A stretch of DNA of 64,000 nucleotides from Methylocystis sp. Sn-Cys (GTDB lineage Bacteria; Pseudomonadota; Alphaproteobacteria; Rhizobiales; Beijerinckiaceae): the NCBI RefSeq assembly GCF_016745395.1, contig NZ_JAERVJ010000005.1, forward strand, positions 62,001 to 126,000. The letters run 5' to 3'. The notes below the pieces were generated by a model. The model saw nothing but the letters and a program-made list of their open reading frames with translations, was not told the origin of the DNA and ran no database searches. Shown in pieces: positions 16,497-24,407 of the stretch. Within the stretch, counting starts at the first letter, position 1. Every line of letters starts with the position of its first letter. The position numbers and the translations under genes were made by a program.

Positions 16497-16814
16497 ATGT
16501 CGATTTCATTCTCTATCGCTAGCGCGTTACCAGTCGAGCAGACAATCGAACGCATCGCGCTGGCCCAGTCAAAATACGCCGAAATTCTCCATTATTTCTG
16601 GATTTCCGACGTCGGCGAGCCGTCTGCTCGCGGGATCGAAATCGACGCAGACTACGGATTTCATCCCAAAGCCAACTTCATGGTCCAGTGGAACAAGGAC
16701 CGCTCGGAATTCATTCGGATGATCCCGGAGATTTTCTGGGAGGTTTTCGGAGAAGAGAATCTCCTGATCCGCGATGATACCTGCGACGTCATCACGCGGC
16801 CTTATATACGGTAA
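16497..16814 (+). CDS. Putative immunity protein 2, paralogue of the one at 15401
   Basis: This 105-aa protein (MSISFSIASALPVEQTIERI...) aligns over its whole length with the protein at 15401 at roughly 60% identity by eye. The ATG at 16494 is an alternative start, but alignment favours 16497. It directly follows the second toxin remnant, the same arrangement as in cassette 1. The frame is open, although its cognate toxin is reduced to the C-terminal end. Its function as an immunity protein is inferred. Confidence 0.7.
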   Translation: MSISFSIASALPVEQTIERIALAQSKYAEILHYFWISDVGEPSARGIEIDADYGFHPKANFMVQWNKDRSEFIRMIPEIFWEVFGEENLLIRDDTCDVITRPYIR

Positions 16815-16834
16815 CGCCGCGCCGCGTCGGGGCC

Positions 16835-17020
16835 GGCGTCCCGCCGCCGATCCTCGGCCTGCCCGGCGACAACACTTTTTCCAACTACAGTGAAGCGCAT
16901 CGCGCCTTCTGGCGCCAGATCGTGCTGCCGCTAGTCACGCGCGTGCAGAAGAGTGTTCAAGTGCGGCTGCAGCCGGGCTACGGCCCCTTCCGCTTAGATT
17001 ACAACGCCGGTCGGCTAGTC
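16835..17020 (+). pseudogene. Portal gene fragment (codons about 293-354)
   Basis: The sequence from 16835 encodes GVPPPILGLPGDNTFSNYSE and continues through RIQ-like text to FRLDYNAGRL. This matches portal residues 293-354 with several substitutions. It takes up nearly where the fragment at 15718 (residues 248-286) leaves off, so the two may be halves of one extra portal copy split by cassettes 2 and 3. It has no start and runs into unrelated sequence before 17065. Confidence 0.75.
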
Positions 17021-17064
17021 ACATTTTCTGACGATACGCCTTCCCTCCTGGAAACCACGCTTTC

Positions 17065-17253
17065 ATGTCCGACATACTCGACGCCATACTCGAGCGCGGC
17101 GATCTTGCTCATCTCGCGCTCTTTCTGTGGGCCTGCGTCGCGACGGCCCAGGCCCATCTCGCCCTGCGCGAGCTGGGCGAGGCGACACGGCGCATCGACG
17201 CCTTCGTGCGCGAGCTCGCCAGATTCAACCGACGCTGTGGGAGCGACTCATGA
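17065..17253 (+). CDS. GTA g3.5-like small membrane protein
   Basis: This 62-aa protein (MSDILDAILERGDLAHLALF...) has one hydrophobic segment at about residues 16-34. It sits between the portal region and the protease, where Rhodobacter GTA carries the small gene g3.5. Its stop overlaps the next start in an ATGA. Function is unknown. Confidence 0.6.
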   Translation: MSDILDAILERGDLAHLALFLWACVATAQAHLALRELGEATRRIDAFVRELARFNRRCGSDS

Positions 17254-17408
17254 CGCATCTCAAACGACTTCTTTTCGCCAACCGCGTCAAACGACGCATG
17301 ACGCGCCGCGCCGACGATCCCTCGGACGTGTTCAAAACCTTCGTGCAAGTGCTGATGCGCATGCATGCGCGCGGCTCCGCCAATCCCGCGTCGGGAGAGA
17401 AAGCTTGA
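17250..17408 (+). CDS. Small basic GTA protein between g3.5 and g4
   Basis: This 52-aa basic protein (MTHLKRLLFANRVKRRMTRR...) starts at ATG 17250, overlapping the previous stop. Its own TGA overlaps the TTG start of the protease, so all three are translationally coupled. I do not recognise a family. Tight coupling in a packed operon supports it being real. Confidence 0.55.
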   Translation: MTHLKRLLFANRVKRRMTRRADDPSDVFKTFVQVLMRMHARGSANPASGEKA

Positions 17409-17977
17409 AGGCTCCGCCAGAAACCAAACGCGCCGACACGCCACTCGCGCGCACGAGCGCGGCGGGGATCATCGAAGGCTATGCCTCACTCTTCGGCGTC
17501 GTCGACACGGGCGGCGACATTGTGATGAAGGGCGCCTTCGCGCGCTCTCTCGCCAAACGCGGCGCCGCCGGCGTGAAAATGCTTTGGCAGCATAATGCCG
17601 CCGAGCCAATCGGCGTCTGGACTGCGATTGTCGAGGATGCGAAAGGCTTGAAGGTCACGGGCCGTCTCGATCTCTCCGTGGCGCGCGCGCGCGAAGCGCT
17701 GTCGCTTCTGCGCGCGGGCGCGGTCGACGGGCTCTCGATCGGCTTCAAGACGGAGCGCGCGACGACGGATAAGGCGAGCGGCCTGCGACGGTTACAGGCG
17801 ATCGACCTTTGGGAAATTTCGATCGTGACATTTCCCATGCTCACACAAGCCCGCATCGAGGCGGTGAAACGCATCGCCGCGCGGACGCCCGACGATATGC
17901 GCGCGGCGCTGGCCCGCTTGCGGGCGCAAGAGGCGGCGCTGCGCTTCCAGCACAGGCTGCAAAGCGCGCGGCTCTGA
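17405..17977 (+). CDS. GTA g4, HK97-family prohead protease
   Basis: This 190-aa prohead protease matures the capsid and cleaves the N-terminus of the major capsid protein. Family features are IIEGYASLFGVVDTGGDIV, MLWQHNAAEPIGVW with the catalytic histidine, and AGAVDGLSIGF with the catalytic serine. The TTG start 17405 (TTGA overlap with the preceding gene) gives the expected length. Reading further upstream in this frame enters the portal fragment and unrelated text. Confidence 0.88.
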   Translation: MKAPPETKRADTPLARTSAAGIIEGYASLFGVVDTGGDIVMKGAFARSLAKRGAAGVKMLWQHNAAEPIGVWTAIVEDAKGLKVTGRLDLSVARAREALSLLRAGAVDGLSIGFKTERATTDKASGLRRLQAIDLWEISIVTFPMLTQARIEAVKRIAARTPDDMRAALARLRAQEAALRFQHRLQSARL

Positions 17978-18102
17978 CCGCCAAAACCGCGACGCGCCGT
18001 CGGTCGCGGAAAAAGAGTGCAAGACGGTTTTTTCAACATGCGCAGAACATTTTCACGCTGGCCGCCGCCGGCGCGATTTTCTGTGCGCTGCTCGAGGCCC
18101 CA

Positions 18103-19329
18103 ATGTCATCCATCGAAATAAAATCGGCCGGCGCGCAAATCGTCGACGATCTCAACCGCGCCTTCTCCACCTTCAAGGAAGCCAATGACGAACGTCTGGC
18201 GCAAATCGAAACGCGCATGAGCGCGGATGTCGTCACCGAGGAAAAACTCGCACGCATCGACCAAGCGCTGGATGACACCAAAAGCCGTCTCGATCGGCTG
18301 GCGCTCGACCTCGCGCGACCGCGCATCGGCGGCGCGGCTCCGGAGGAGCATGGCGCCCGAGAACACAAATCAGCCTTCAACCATTATATGCGCTCGGGCG
18401 AAGCTGGGGGCCTGAAGGCGCTCGAAGCCAAGGCGATGTCCGGCGCCTCTGGCCCTGACGGCGGCTATCTCGTGCCGGTTCCGGCCGAACGCGAAATCCT
18501 GCGCCGCCTTGCGAAACTGTCGCCGATCCGCGCCATCGCCAGCGTGCGTGAGATTTCGACGCAGACGCTGCGCCGCGCCTATTCGACGACCGGACCGGCC
18601 GCCGGCTGGGTGGCGGAAACCGACGCGCGTCCGCAGACCGCAAACCAGCAAATCGCCGACATGACCTTTCCGGCGATGGAACTTTACGCCATGCCGGCGG
18701 CGACCCAGGCGCTGCTCGACGATTCAGTCGTCGATATCGAGCAATGGATCGCCGACGAAGTGCAAGTGGCTTTTTCGGAGCAGGAAGGCGCCGCCTTCGT
18801 CAGCGGCGACGGCGTGAACAAGCCGAAAGGCTTCCTTTCCTACACCACCGTCGCCGATACGAGCTGGTCGTGGGGCAATATCGGTTATGTCGCCACCGGC
18901 GTCTCAGGCGCCTTTCCGGCGACCAATCCTTCCGACGTGCTGTTCAATTTGATTTACGCGCTGCGCGCCGGATACCGCCAGAACGGCAAATGGGTGATGG
19001 GCCGGCGCACGCAGTCGCTGATCCGCCAGTTCAAGACGACGACCGGCGACTATATCTGGGCGCCGCCGGAAAACGCGAATGGCCTGGCGTCGCTGATCAA
19101 TTTCCCGATTGTCGAAGCCGAGGACATGCCGGACCCCGGCGCGAACAGCCTCTCCATCGCCTTCGGCGATTTCGAGCGCGGCTACATCGTCGTGGATCGC
19201 GTCGGCATCCGCGTGCTGCGCGATCCCTATTCCGCCAAGCCCTATGTGCTCTTCTACACCACGAAACGCGTCGGCGGCGGCGTGCAGAATTTCGAGGCGA
19301 TCAAGCTTTTGAAGCTCGGCGTTTCCTGA
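18103..19329 (+). CDS. GTA g5, HK97-type major capsid protein
   Basis: This 408-aa major capsid protein starts at ATG 18103. The N-terminal 100 residues are helical and charged, the delta domain removed by the protease. The HK97 fold follows (GPDGGYLVPVPAEREIL, AFVSGDGVNKPKGFL, WVMGRRTQSLIRQF, FEAIKLLKLGVS at the end). The length is normal for a GTA capsid. Upstream in-frame starts would add residues that overlap the protease gene, so they are rejected. Confidence 0.92.
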   Translation: MSSIEIKSAGAQIVDDLNRAFSTFKEANDERLAQIETRMSADVVTEEKLARIDQALDDTKSRLDRLALDLARPRIGGAAPEEHGAREHKSAFNHYMRSGEAGGLKALEAKAMSGASGPDGGYLVPVPAEREILRRLAKLSPIRAIASVREISTQTLRRAYSTTGPAAGWVAETDARPQTANQQIADMTFPAMELYAMPAATQALLDDSVVDIEQWIADEVQVAFSEQEGAAFVSGDGVNKPKGFLSYTTVADTSWSWGNIGYVATGVSGAFPATNPSDVLFNLIYALRAGYRQNGKWVMGRRTQSLIRQFKTTTGDYIWAPPENANGLASLINFPIVEAEDMPDPGANSLSIAFGDFERGYIVVDRVGIRVLRDPYSAKPYVLFYTTKRVGGGVQNFEAIKLLKLGVS

Positions 19330-19337
19330 CCCCGCGC

Positions 19338-19359
19338 CCCGCGGCAGAGCCGCCGCGGG
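19338..19359 (+). terminator. Hairpin after the capsid gene
   Basis: cccgcggc and gccgcggg form an 8-bp GC stem eight bases after the capsid stop, followed by a tctctctctta pyrimidine run rather than a T-run. A partial terminator or mRNA-stabilising structure here would raise capsid expression over downstream genes, as is common in phage head operons. Confidence 0.45.
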
Positions 19360-19386
19360 TCTCTCTCTTATTCAACAGGAGCCGGC

Positions 19387-19962
19387 ATGCGACCGATGCT
19401 CATTGGCGCGCCCGCGATCGAACCAGTCGCGCTCGCGGAGGCGAAGTCATGGCTTCGCGAAGACGCCAGCGACGAAGACCCGCTCATTCAGGCGCTGATC
19501 GTTTCAGCCCGGATGACTCTCGAAGCCTATACGCGGCGATTTTTCGTTACCCAAAGCTGGCGGCTCGTGTATGACGCCTGGCCGAAAAGCGTCGCGACCG
19601 CATCGCGCCTCATCATTCCTTTTGCGCCGTTCCAGTCGGTCGGCGCCATCCGAATTTATGGCGCCGATGGTGTGGCAAGAGCCATCGATGCGCAAAGCTA
19701 TCGCGCGCCGACGGCAAATGACGAGGGACGCGTGATCTTTTCCGTCACGCCGCCGGCTCCAGAACGCGGCGCCGACGCGATCGAAATCGACTTCACGGTT
19801 GGCTATGGCGACCTTGCAAATGAGACGCCCGAGCCGCTGCGGCGCGCCATCATGACTCTCGTCGCGCATTGGTGGGAAAAGCGCGGGGACGAAGCCGACG
19901 ATGCGCTTCCGAGCGCTGTCCTGCAGCTTGCGGCTCCGTTCCGGCGCAGGCGGCTGTCATGA
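19387..19962 (+). CDS. GTA g6, head-tail connector (gp6-like)
   Basis: This 191-aa protein matches the adaptor that sits under the portal. It has the family N-terminus (PVALAEAKSWLREDASDEDPLI), the SARMTLEAYTRRFFVTQSW helix and a C-terminal helix with AHWWEKRG. It overlaps g7 by an ATGA. Confidence 0.82.
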   Translation: MRPMLIGAPAIEPVALAEAKSWLREDASDEDPLIQALIVSARMTLEAYTRRFFVTQSWRLVYDAWPKSVATASRLIIPFAPFQSVGAIRIYGADGVARAIDAQSYRAPTANDEGRVIFSVTPPAPERGADAIEIDFTVGYGDLANETPEPLRRAIMTLVAHWWEKRGDEADDALPSAVLQLAAPFRRRRLS

Positions 19963-20288
19963 GCGCGCGCCCCACGATCGGCGCCATGCGCCAGCGCGTC
20001 ACGCTGGAGGCGCCCACGGATGCTCAAGACGATGTCGGCGGCATCATACGCATTTATGCGCCGCTCGTCCGGCTGTGGGCGCAGATCGAAACGCAAGGCG
20101 CCGACGAGCAATTTATCGAACAGCGCCTCGAACAATCGCGCAAAGTTACCGTGACGATCCGTTGGCGCGCCGACGTGCAGAGCCAGATGCGCTTCGATTT
20201 TCGCGGCCGCAAACTCGTCATCAAGAGCGTCGCCGACATCGACGAGAAGCGACGCTTTTTGAGATGTCTTTGCGAAGAATTCTCATGA
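19959..20288 (+). CDS. GTA g7, head-tail adaptor/stopper
   Basis: This 109-aa protein is of the phage head-tail adaptor family (MRQRVTLEAPTDAQDDVGG, W-containing LWAQIETQGADEQF, then a beta-rich core with IKSVADIDEKRRFL). ATG 19959 overlaps the g6 stop. It closes the head and joins it to the tail. Confidence 0.82.
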   Translation: MSARPTIGAMRQRVTLEAPTDAQDDVGGIIRIYAPLVRLWAQIETQGADEQFIEQRLEQSRKVTVTIRWRADVQSQMRFDFRGRKLVIKSVADIDEKRRFLRCLCEEFS

Positions 20289-20298
20289 GGAAGCGCCC

Positions 20299-20724
20299 AT
20301 GAGCGGCTCTCCCATCCTTGCGCTGCGCAAGGCAATCATCGCGCGGCTTGCGGCAAATGCGGCGCTCGTCGACGCACTTGGCGGCGCGAAAATCTACGAC
20401 GAGGCGCCACGCGGCGCGCAGGCGCCTTATGCGCTCTTTGCCGACGCACAGATGCGAGACTGGTCCGCCCAATCCTCGCGCGGCGCCGAGCACTATTTCA
20501 CGCTCGCGATCGTAACGATCCAACGCGGGACGAGCGCCGCGCTCGGCGCGGCTCAACAGATCATAGACCTGCTCGATGACGCGCCACTGGCGCTCGACGG
20601 CCATGCGCTCGTCGATCTGCGCTTCGTCTCGCTGGAGACGAAGCGCGATCAGAACGGGCGCTTCGCGCGCGTTGCAATGACATTTCGCGCTGTAACGGAA
20701 TATCTCGAACCCGAGGGACCATGA
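20299..20724 (+). CDS. GTA g8, DUF3168 tail terminator protein
   Basis: This 141-aa DUF3168 protein shows the typical LRKAIIARLAANAALVDAL start, YDEAPRGAQAPYALF and the DLRFVSLETKRDQNGRFARV ending. It is the tail completion protein joining tail tube and connector. Its stop overlaps the start of the major tail protein gene. Confidence 0.82.
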   Translation: MSGSPILALRKAIIARLAANAALVDALGGAKIYDEAPRGAQAPYALFADAQMRDWSAQSSRGAEHYFTLAIVTIQRGTSAALGAAQQIIDLLDDAPLALDGHALVDLRFVSLETKRDQNGRFARVAMTFRAVTEYLEPEGP

Positions 20725-21134
20725 TGGCCGCCCAGAAAGGCAAGGACCTTCTTCTCAAAATCGGCGACGGCGCCGGCGTCTTCGTGACCATCGCCGGGCT
20801 TCGCACTCGACGCATTGCGCTCAACGCCGATACGGTGGACGTCACCGACGCGGAATCCACCGGGCGTTGGCGGGAGCTGCTGGACGGCGCCGGCGTCAAG
20901 CGCGCCAGCGTCTCCGGAACCGGCATCTTCAAGGACCAATCGTCGGACTTGATGCTCCGCCAGACATTCTTCGACGGCCTATTGCGCGACTGGCAGATCA
21001 TTATTCCAAATTTCGGCGTTTTGCAGGGTCCGTTCCAGATCTCGAATCTCGATTATCGCGGCGAGCATGCGGCAGAGATCACCTTCGACATCGCCCTCGA
21101 TTCCGCGGGCGCGCTTACCTTCAGCGCGATGTGA
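20721..21134 (+). CDS. GTA g9, major tail protein
   Basis: This 137-aa major tail tube protein (TP901-1-like) has the motif KGKDLLLKIGDGAGVF, TVDVTDAESTGRWRELL and the conserved ending FDIALDSAGALTFS. It starts at ATG 20721, with 20724 as an alternative. It follows g8 with a four-base overlap. Confidence 0.88.
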   Translation: MMAAQKGKDLLLKIGDGAGVFVTIAGLRTRRIALNADTVDVTDAESTGRWRELLDGAGVKRASVSGTGIFKDQSSDLMLRQTFFDGLLRDWQIIIPNFGVLQGPFQISNLDYRGEHAAEITFDIALDSAGALTFSAM

Positions 21135-21142
21135 GGCTTGCG

Positions 21143-21499
21143 ATGGCGAATGCGAAACGCGGCGAGATCGACGCGCTGCTTGACGGCAAAGTCTATACCC
21201 TCTGCCTGACCCTCGGCGCGCTCGCGGAGCTCGAAAGCGGCTTCGGCGCGCAAGACCTGGTCGCGCTCGCGGAACGCTTCGAGGCGAACAGGCTCTCGGC
21301 GAGAGACATTCTGCGCATCATCGGCTGTGGCCTGCGCGGCGCCGGCCATGCGCTGACCGACGACCAGGTTTCACTCATGAAGGTTTCCGACGGGCTTGCA
21401 GGCTATGTGCGGATCGCAGCCGACCTGCTGGCTGCGACATTTGGCGATGCGCCGGAGCCGCCGCCCGCAAACCCTCGGACGCCGCAGGACGCCCGATAG
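21143..21499 (+). CDS. GTA g10, gene transfer agent family protein
   Basis: This 118-aa protein (MANAKRGEIDALLDGKVYTL...) has the GTA g10 features LGALAELESGFGAQDL and ARDILRIIGCGLRGAGH. It is likely a tail assembly chaperone component acting with the next gene. It starts eight bases after g9. Confidence 0.82.
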   Translation: MANAKRGEIDALLDGKVYTLCLTLGALAELESGFGAQDLVALAERFEANRLSARDILRIIGCGLRGAGHALTDDQVSLMKVSDGLAGYVRIAADLLAATFGDAPEPPPANPRTPQDAR

Positions 21500-21561
21500 C
21501 GAAAAGCGACGCAGCGGCGCGCCCGTCCTCCCCGCGCGCGCCCTTTCCGTTTTCGCGCGCC

Positions 21562-21744
21562 ATGGCCTTTGGTCTGGGCGTCCTGCGGCTTGCGCCGAGA
21601 GATTTTTGGTCGATGACGCCGCGTGAACTTTTTCACGCGACGGAAGGCGTCTATGGGCGCGCGGCGGGACCGCCGAGCCGCGCAATACTCGACGCGATGA
21701 TGCGAGATTTTCCCGACCGGAGCCGAGATGAACAACGGCAATAA
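21562..21744 (+). CDS. GTA g10.1, tail assembly chaperone
   Basis: This is a short protein of at least 60 aa with the signature MAFGLGVLRLAPRDFWSMTP, typical of the g10.1 phage tail chaperone family. Homologues usually begin some residues earlier with a P-F-containing stretch, and the frame is open upstream (SPRAPFPFSRAMAFG), so the true start may be upstream at a non-ATG codon. It overlaps g11. Confidence 0.78.
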   Translation: MAFGLGVLRLAPRDFWSMTPRELFHATEGVYGRAAGPPSRAILDAMMRDFPDRSRDEQRQ

Positions 21745-22315
21745 TTTTCCCGATGTCTTCAACCAACCGGACGCCGCCTTACCGTTCGCAACGCAGAATC
21801 TCGAGTCGACGAAGTTGCTGCTCGACCAGATCAACGCCTCGAGTGACAAGGCTGCAAAGACGCTTACAAACGGCCTGATGGCTGCGGCGGCGAGTGGAAA
21901 AAGCCTCAACGATACGCTCGCCACCGTCGCGCTGTCTGTGGCGCGCCTGGCCTTGCGCGATGGAACGCGCGCGCTGACGAACGGGCTCGTCGGCAATCTC
22001 TCGAGCCTACTGGCCAGCTCGTTCGGCAATCAGCAAATAACGCCTTTCGCCGAGGGCGGCGTGATTGCAAGCCCGGCCTATTTCGCCAATGGCGCCTCGA
22101 CCGGGCTGATGGGCGAGCGCGGGGCGGAAGCCGTCATGCCGCTCGCGCGCGGCTCCGACGGGCGGTTGGGCATCGTCGCGCCGCAGGAAAATCGGCGGCC
22201 TGTTTCGGTGACAGTGAACATCGCAGCGCAGGACATGGAAAGCTTTCGCCGCTCCGAAGGACAAATCACCGGCGCGCTTGCGCGAGCCGTCGCGCGCGGC
22301 CAACGCAATCTTTGA
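21728..22315 (+). CDS. GTA g11, tape measure protein
   Basis: This 195-aa tape measure protein has a helical body and the hallmark ending ITPFAEGGVIASPAYF, GLMGERGAEAVMPLARG and VTVNIAAQDMESFRRSEGQI. The short length agrees with the short tail of GTAs (about 220 aa in Rhodobacter). It overlaps g10.1. Confidence 0.86.
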   Translation: MNNGNNFPDVFNQPDAALPFATQNLESTKLLLDQINASSDKAAKTLTNGLMAAAASGKSLNDTLATVALSVARLALRDGTRALTNGLVGNLSSLLASSFGNQQITPFAEGGVIASPAYFANGASTGLMGERGAEAVMPLARGSDGRLGIVAPQENRRPVSVTVNIAAQDMESFRRSEGQITGALARAVARGQRNL

Positions 22316-22323
22316 GAGACGGC

Positions 22324-22962
22324 ATGAACGGCTTCCATGAAATTCGGTTCCCTCTCGACGTCTCCCTCGACGGACGCGGCGGGCCGGAGCGGCGCACAGA
22401 GATCGTAACGCTGGGCTCGAACCGCGAGTCGCGCAATGCGCGATGGGCGCATTCGCGACGTCGTTACGAGGCCGGCTATGGCGTGAAGACCTTGGCGCAG
22501 CTCGCGCAGGTGATCGATTTCTTCGAAGAACGGCGGGGCCGCCTCTATGGCTTTCGCTGGCGCGACCGCGCCGATTACGCCTCTTGCGCGCCCGGCGTCG
22601 CGCCGGCGCCAATGGACCAGAACCTCGGGACAGGCGATGGCGCGCGGGCGTCGTTCCCGCTGGTGAAAACATATGGCGGCGCCTTTTCGGCCTATGTGCG
22701 CGACATCGCCAAGCCTGTCGCTGGAAGCGTGCGCGTGGCGGTGAATGGCGTGGAAAAGACGGCCGCGAGTTTTTCGGTCGATCATACGACGGGAGTCGTC
22801 GCTTTTACGGCCGCCGCTATTCCGCCGCCGGGCGCCGTCGTGACCGCCGGTTATCTCTTCGATGTGCCCGTGCGCTTCGACGCCGACTTTCTCGAGATCG
22901 ACATGCAGGCTTTCGAGGCCGGCGCGATTCCGAGAATCCCCATCATTGAAATCGCTGTTTGA
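22324..22962 (+). CDS. GTA g12, DUF2460 distal tail protein
   Basis: This 212-aa DUF2460 protein has FHEIRFPLDVSLDGRGGPER, ETRYEAGYG-like text (RRYEAGYGVKTLAQL), FFEERRGRLYGFRWRDRADY and the ending FEAGAIPRIPIIEI. It forms the distal tail ring. ATG 22324 is preferred over TTG 22312. Confidence 0.88.
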   Translation: MNGFHEIRFPLDVSLDGRGGPERRTEIVTLGSNRESRNARWAHSRRRYEAGYGVKTLAQLAQVIDFFEERRGRLYGFRWRDRADYASCAPGVAPAPMDQNLGTGDGARASFPLVKTYGGAFSAYVRDIAKPVAGSVRVAVNGVEKTAASFSVDHTTGVVAFTAAAIPPPGAVVTAGYLFDVPVRFDADFLEIDMQAFEAGAIPRIPIIEIAV

Positions 22963-22972
22963 GTAACCGACG

Positions 22973-23857
22973 ATGCTGACGCTTTCCGCCGCCATGCAGG
23001 CAAAATTAGACGCCGCCGCCACGACCTTCTGCCAGTGCTGGCGCCTCACGAGGAACGACGGCGCCGTCCTCGGCTTTACGGATCATGATCGAGACCTGAT
23101 TTTCAACGGCGTGACCTTTCGCGCCGATACGGGACTTTCAGCCTCGCAGCTCGAAACAAATCTGGGGCTCGCCGCTGGAACCGCCGAGGCATCCGGCGCC
23201 TTGCGGGACGATGGCCTGACCGAAAGCGATCTGTTCGGAGGTCTCTATGATGGCTCTTCGATCGAAACATGGCTCGTCGATTGGTCGAATGTGAGTGATC
23301 ACGTGCTGCTCGACGTGGCGACGATGGGAGACGTCCGGCGCGGCGAACACGCTTTCGCGGCGGAGCTGCGCTCCAACGCCCATGTCTTCGACCAGCGGCA
23401 GGGCCGCGCCTTCCAGCGCGGGTGCGCCGCTGATCTCGGCGATCCGCAGTGCGGAGTAGACCTCGCCGCCTTCGAGACGGCGGCGACTGTCATGGGCTTC
23501 TCCGGGGGCATATTGACGCTCGATCTCGCGAGCGTTTTCGACAGCGCATATTTCTCCGGCGGCGCGCTCACCTTCACGAGTGGCGCAAACGACGGCGCCA
23601 GATTCACAATCAAATCGCACGGACAGGACGGTCTGCGCGCCTCGGTCGCTCTCTGGACTCCGCCGGGCGGCGCAATCGCCGCAGGCGATAGGGTCTCGCT
23701 TGTTGCAGGCTGTGACAAATCCGCGGCGGCCTGCCAGCAGAAGTTCGACAATATCGTCAATTTCCGAGGTTTCCCGCATATGCCCGGCAATTACCGCGTG
23801 ATCGCCTATCCGAGCGCTCTCGCGCCCGCGATGGACGGGGGGAGCTTTTTTCGATGA
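22973..23857 (+). CDS. GTA g13, DUF2163 hub protein
   Basis: This 294-aa DUF2163 tail hub protein shows CWRLTRNDGAVLGFTDHDRD near the N-terminus, QRGCAADLGDPQCGVDL (Fe-S type cysteines seen in GTA hubs) and the C-terminal GCDKSAAACQQKFDNIVNF followed by FPHMPG. In Rhodobacter GTA this hub binds an iron-sulfur cluster. It overlaps g14 by four bases. Confidence 0.88.
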   Translation: MLTLSAAMQAKLDAAATTFCQCWRLTRNDGAVLGFTDHDRDLIFNGVTFRADTGLSASQLETNLGLAAGTAEASGALRDDGLTESDLFGGLYDGSSIETWLVDWSNVSDHVLLDVATMGDVRRGEHAFAAELRSNAHVFDQRQGRAFQRGCAADLGDPQCGVDLAAFETAATVMGFSGGILTLDLASVFDSAYFSGGALTFTSGANDGARFTIKSHGQDGLRASVALWTPPGGAIAAGDRVSLVAGCDKSAAACQQKFDNIVNFRGFPHMPGNYRVIAYPSALAPAMDGGSFFR

Positions 23858-24291
23858 ACCGCCAACGCTCGATAATTATCGCAGCGGCGCGGCGCTGGAT
23901 CGGCACGCCTTACCGCCACCAAGCGTCGCTCATTCATGTTGGCTGCGATTGTCTGGGCCTCGTGCGCGGCGTCTGGCGCGAAGTGGTCGGCGAGGAGCCG
24001 GAAGCCGCGCCGCCCTATACGCCCGATTGGGCGGAAAGCTTGGGCGTCGAGACGTTGCTCGACGCCGCGCATCGACATTTCAGCGCCGTCGCGGTTCGCG
24101 ACTTTCGCCCCGGCGACGTTCTCGCATTTCGTTTTCGCGACCATCTCCCCGCCAAGCATCTCGGCGTCGCGACCTCCGCCACGCATATGGTCCACGCCCA
24201 CAGCGGCGCTTGCGTGGCCGAAGTCGCAATCGGCGCGCATTGGGGCAAGCGCATCGCTGGCGCATTCGCCTTCCCCGGCGTCGAAGACTGA
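23854..24291 (+). CDS. GTA g14, NlpC/P60 cell-wall peptidase
   Basis: This 145-aa peptidase sits at the tail tip and opens the recipient's peptidoglycan. The catalytic Cys is in GCDCLGLVRGVWRE near residue 30, and the catalytic His is in KHLGVATSATHMVHAH. Length and order match GTA g14. A dispersed repeat lies between it and g15. Confidence 0.88.
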   Translation: MNRQRSIIIAAARRWIGTPYRHQASLIHVGCDCLGLVRGVWREVVGEEPEAAPPYTPDWAESLGVETLLDAAHRHFSAVAVRDFRPGDVLAFRFRDHLPAKHLGVATSATHMVHAHSGACVAEVAIGAHWGKRIAGAFAFPGVED

Positions 24292-24330
24292 CATTTGCCG
24301 TTCCGCTTGAACGACTGGCAACGGGCTTGG

Positions 24331-24375
24331 TCTGGATTCCCGATCACTCGCTGCGCGAGCGTCGGGAATGACGCC
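24331..24375. repeat. Dispersed repeat inside the GTA operon (g14/g15 gap)
   Basis: ctggattcccgatcactcgc and gcgagcgtcgggaatgacg form an inverted element, a short copy of the repeat family at 48119, 53503 and 58772. It shows that host repeats have entered the GTA operon. Confidence 0.65.
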
Positions 24376-24407
24376 AGTATTTCACATAAGAACACACAGA
24401 GATCTGC

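Noticed and set aside
13829-17020. MuF-type minor head protein carrying the toxins
   Set aside because: I looked for a MuF domain between portal and protease and found only portal pieces, toxin ends and small proteins.
16922-17404. N-terminal extension of the prohead protease
   Set aside because: The frame is open, but it reads portal fragment and then out-of-frame text over g3.5; the TTG at 17405 gives the normal protease length.
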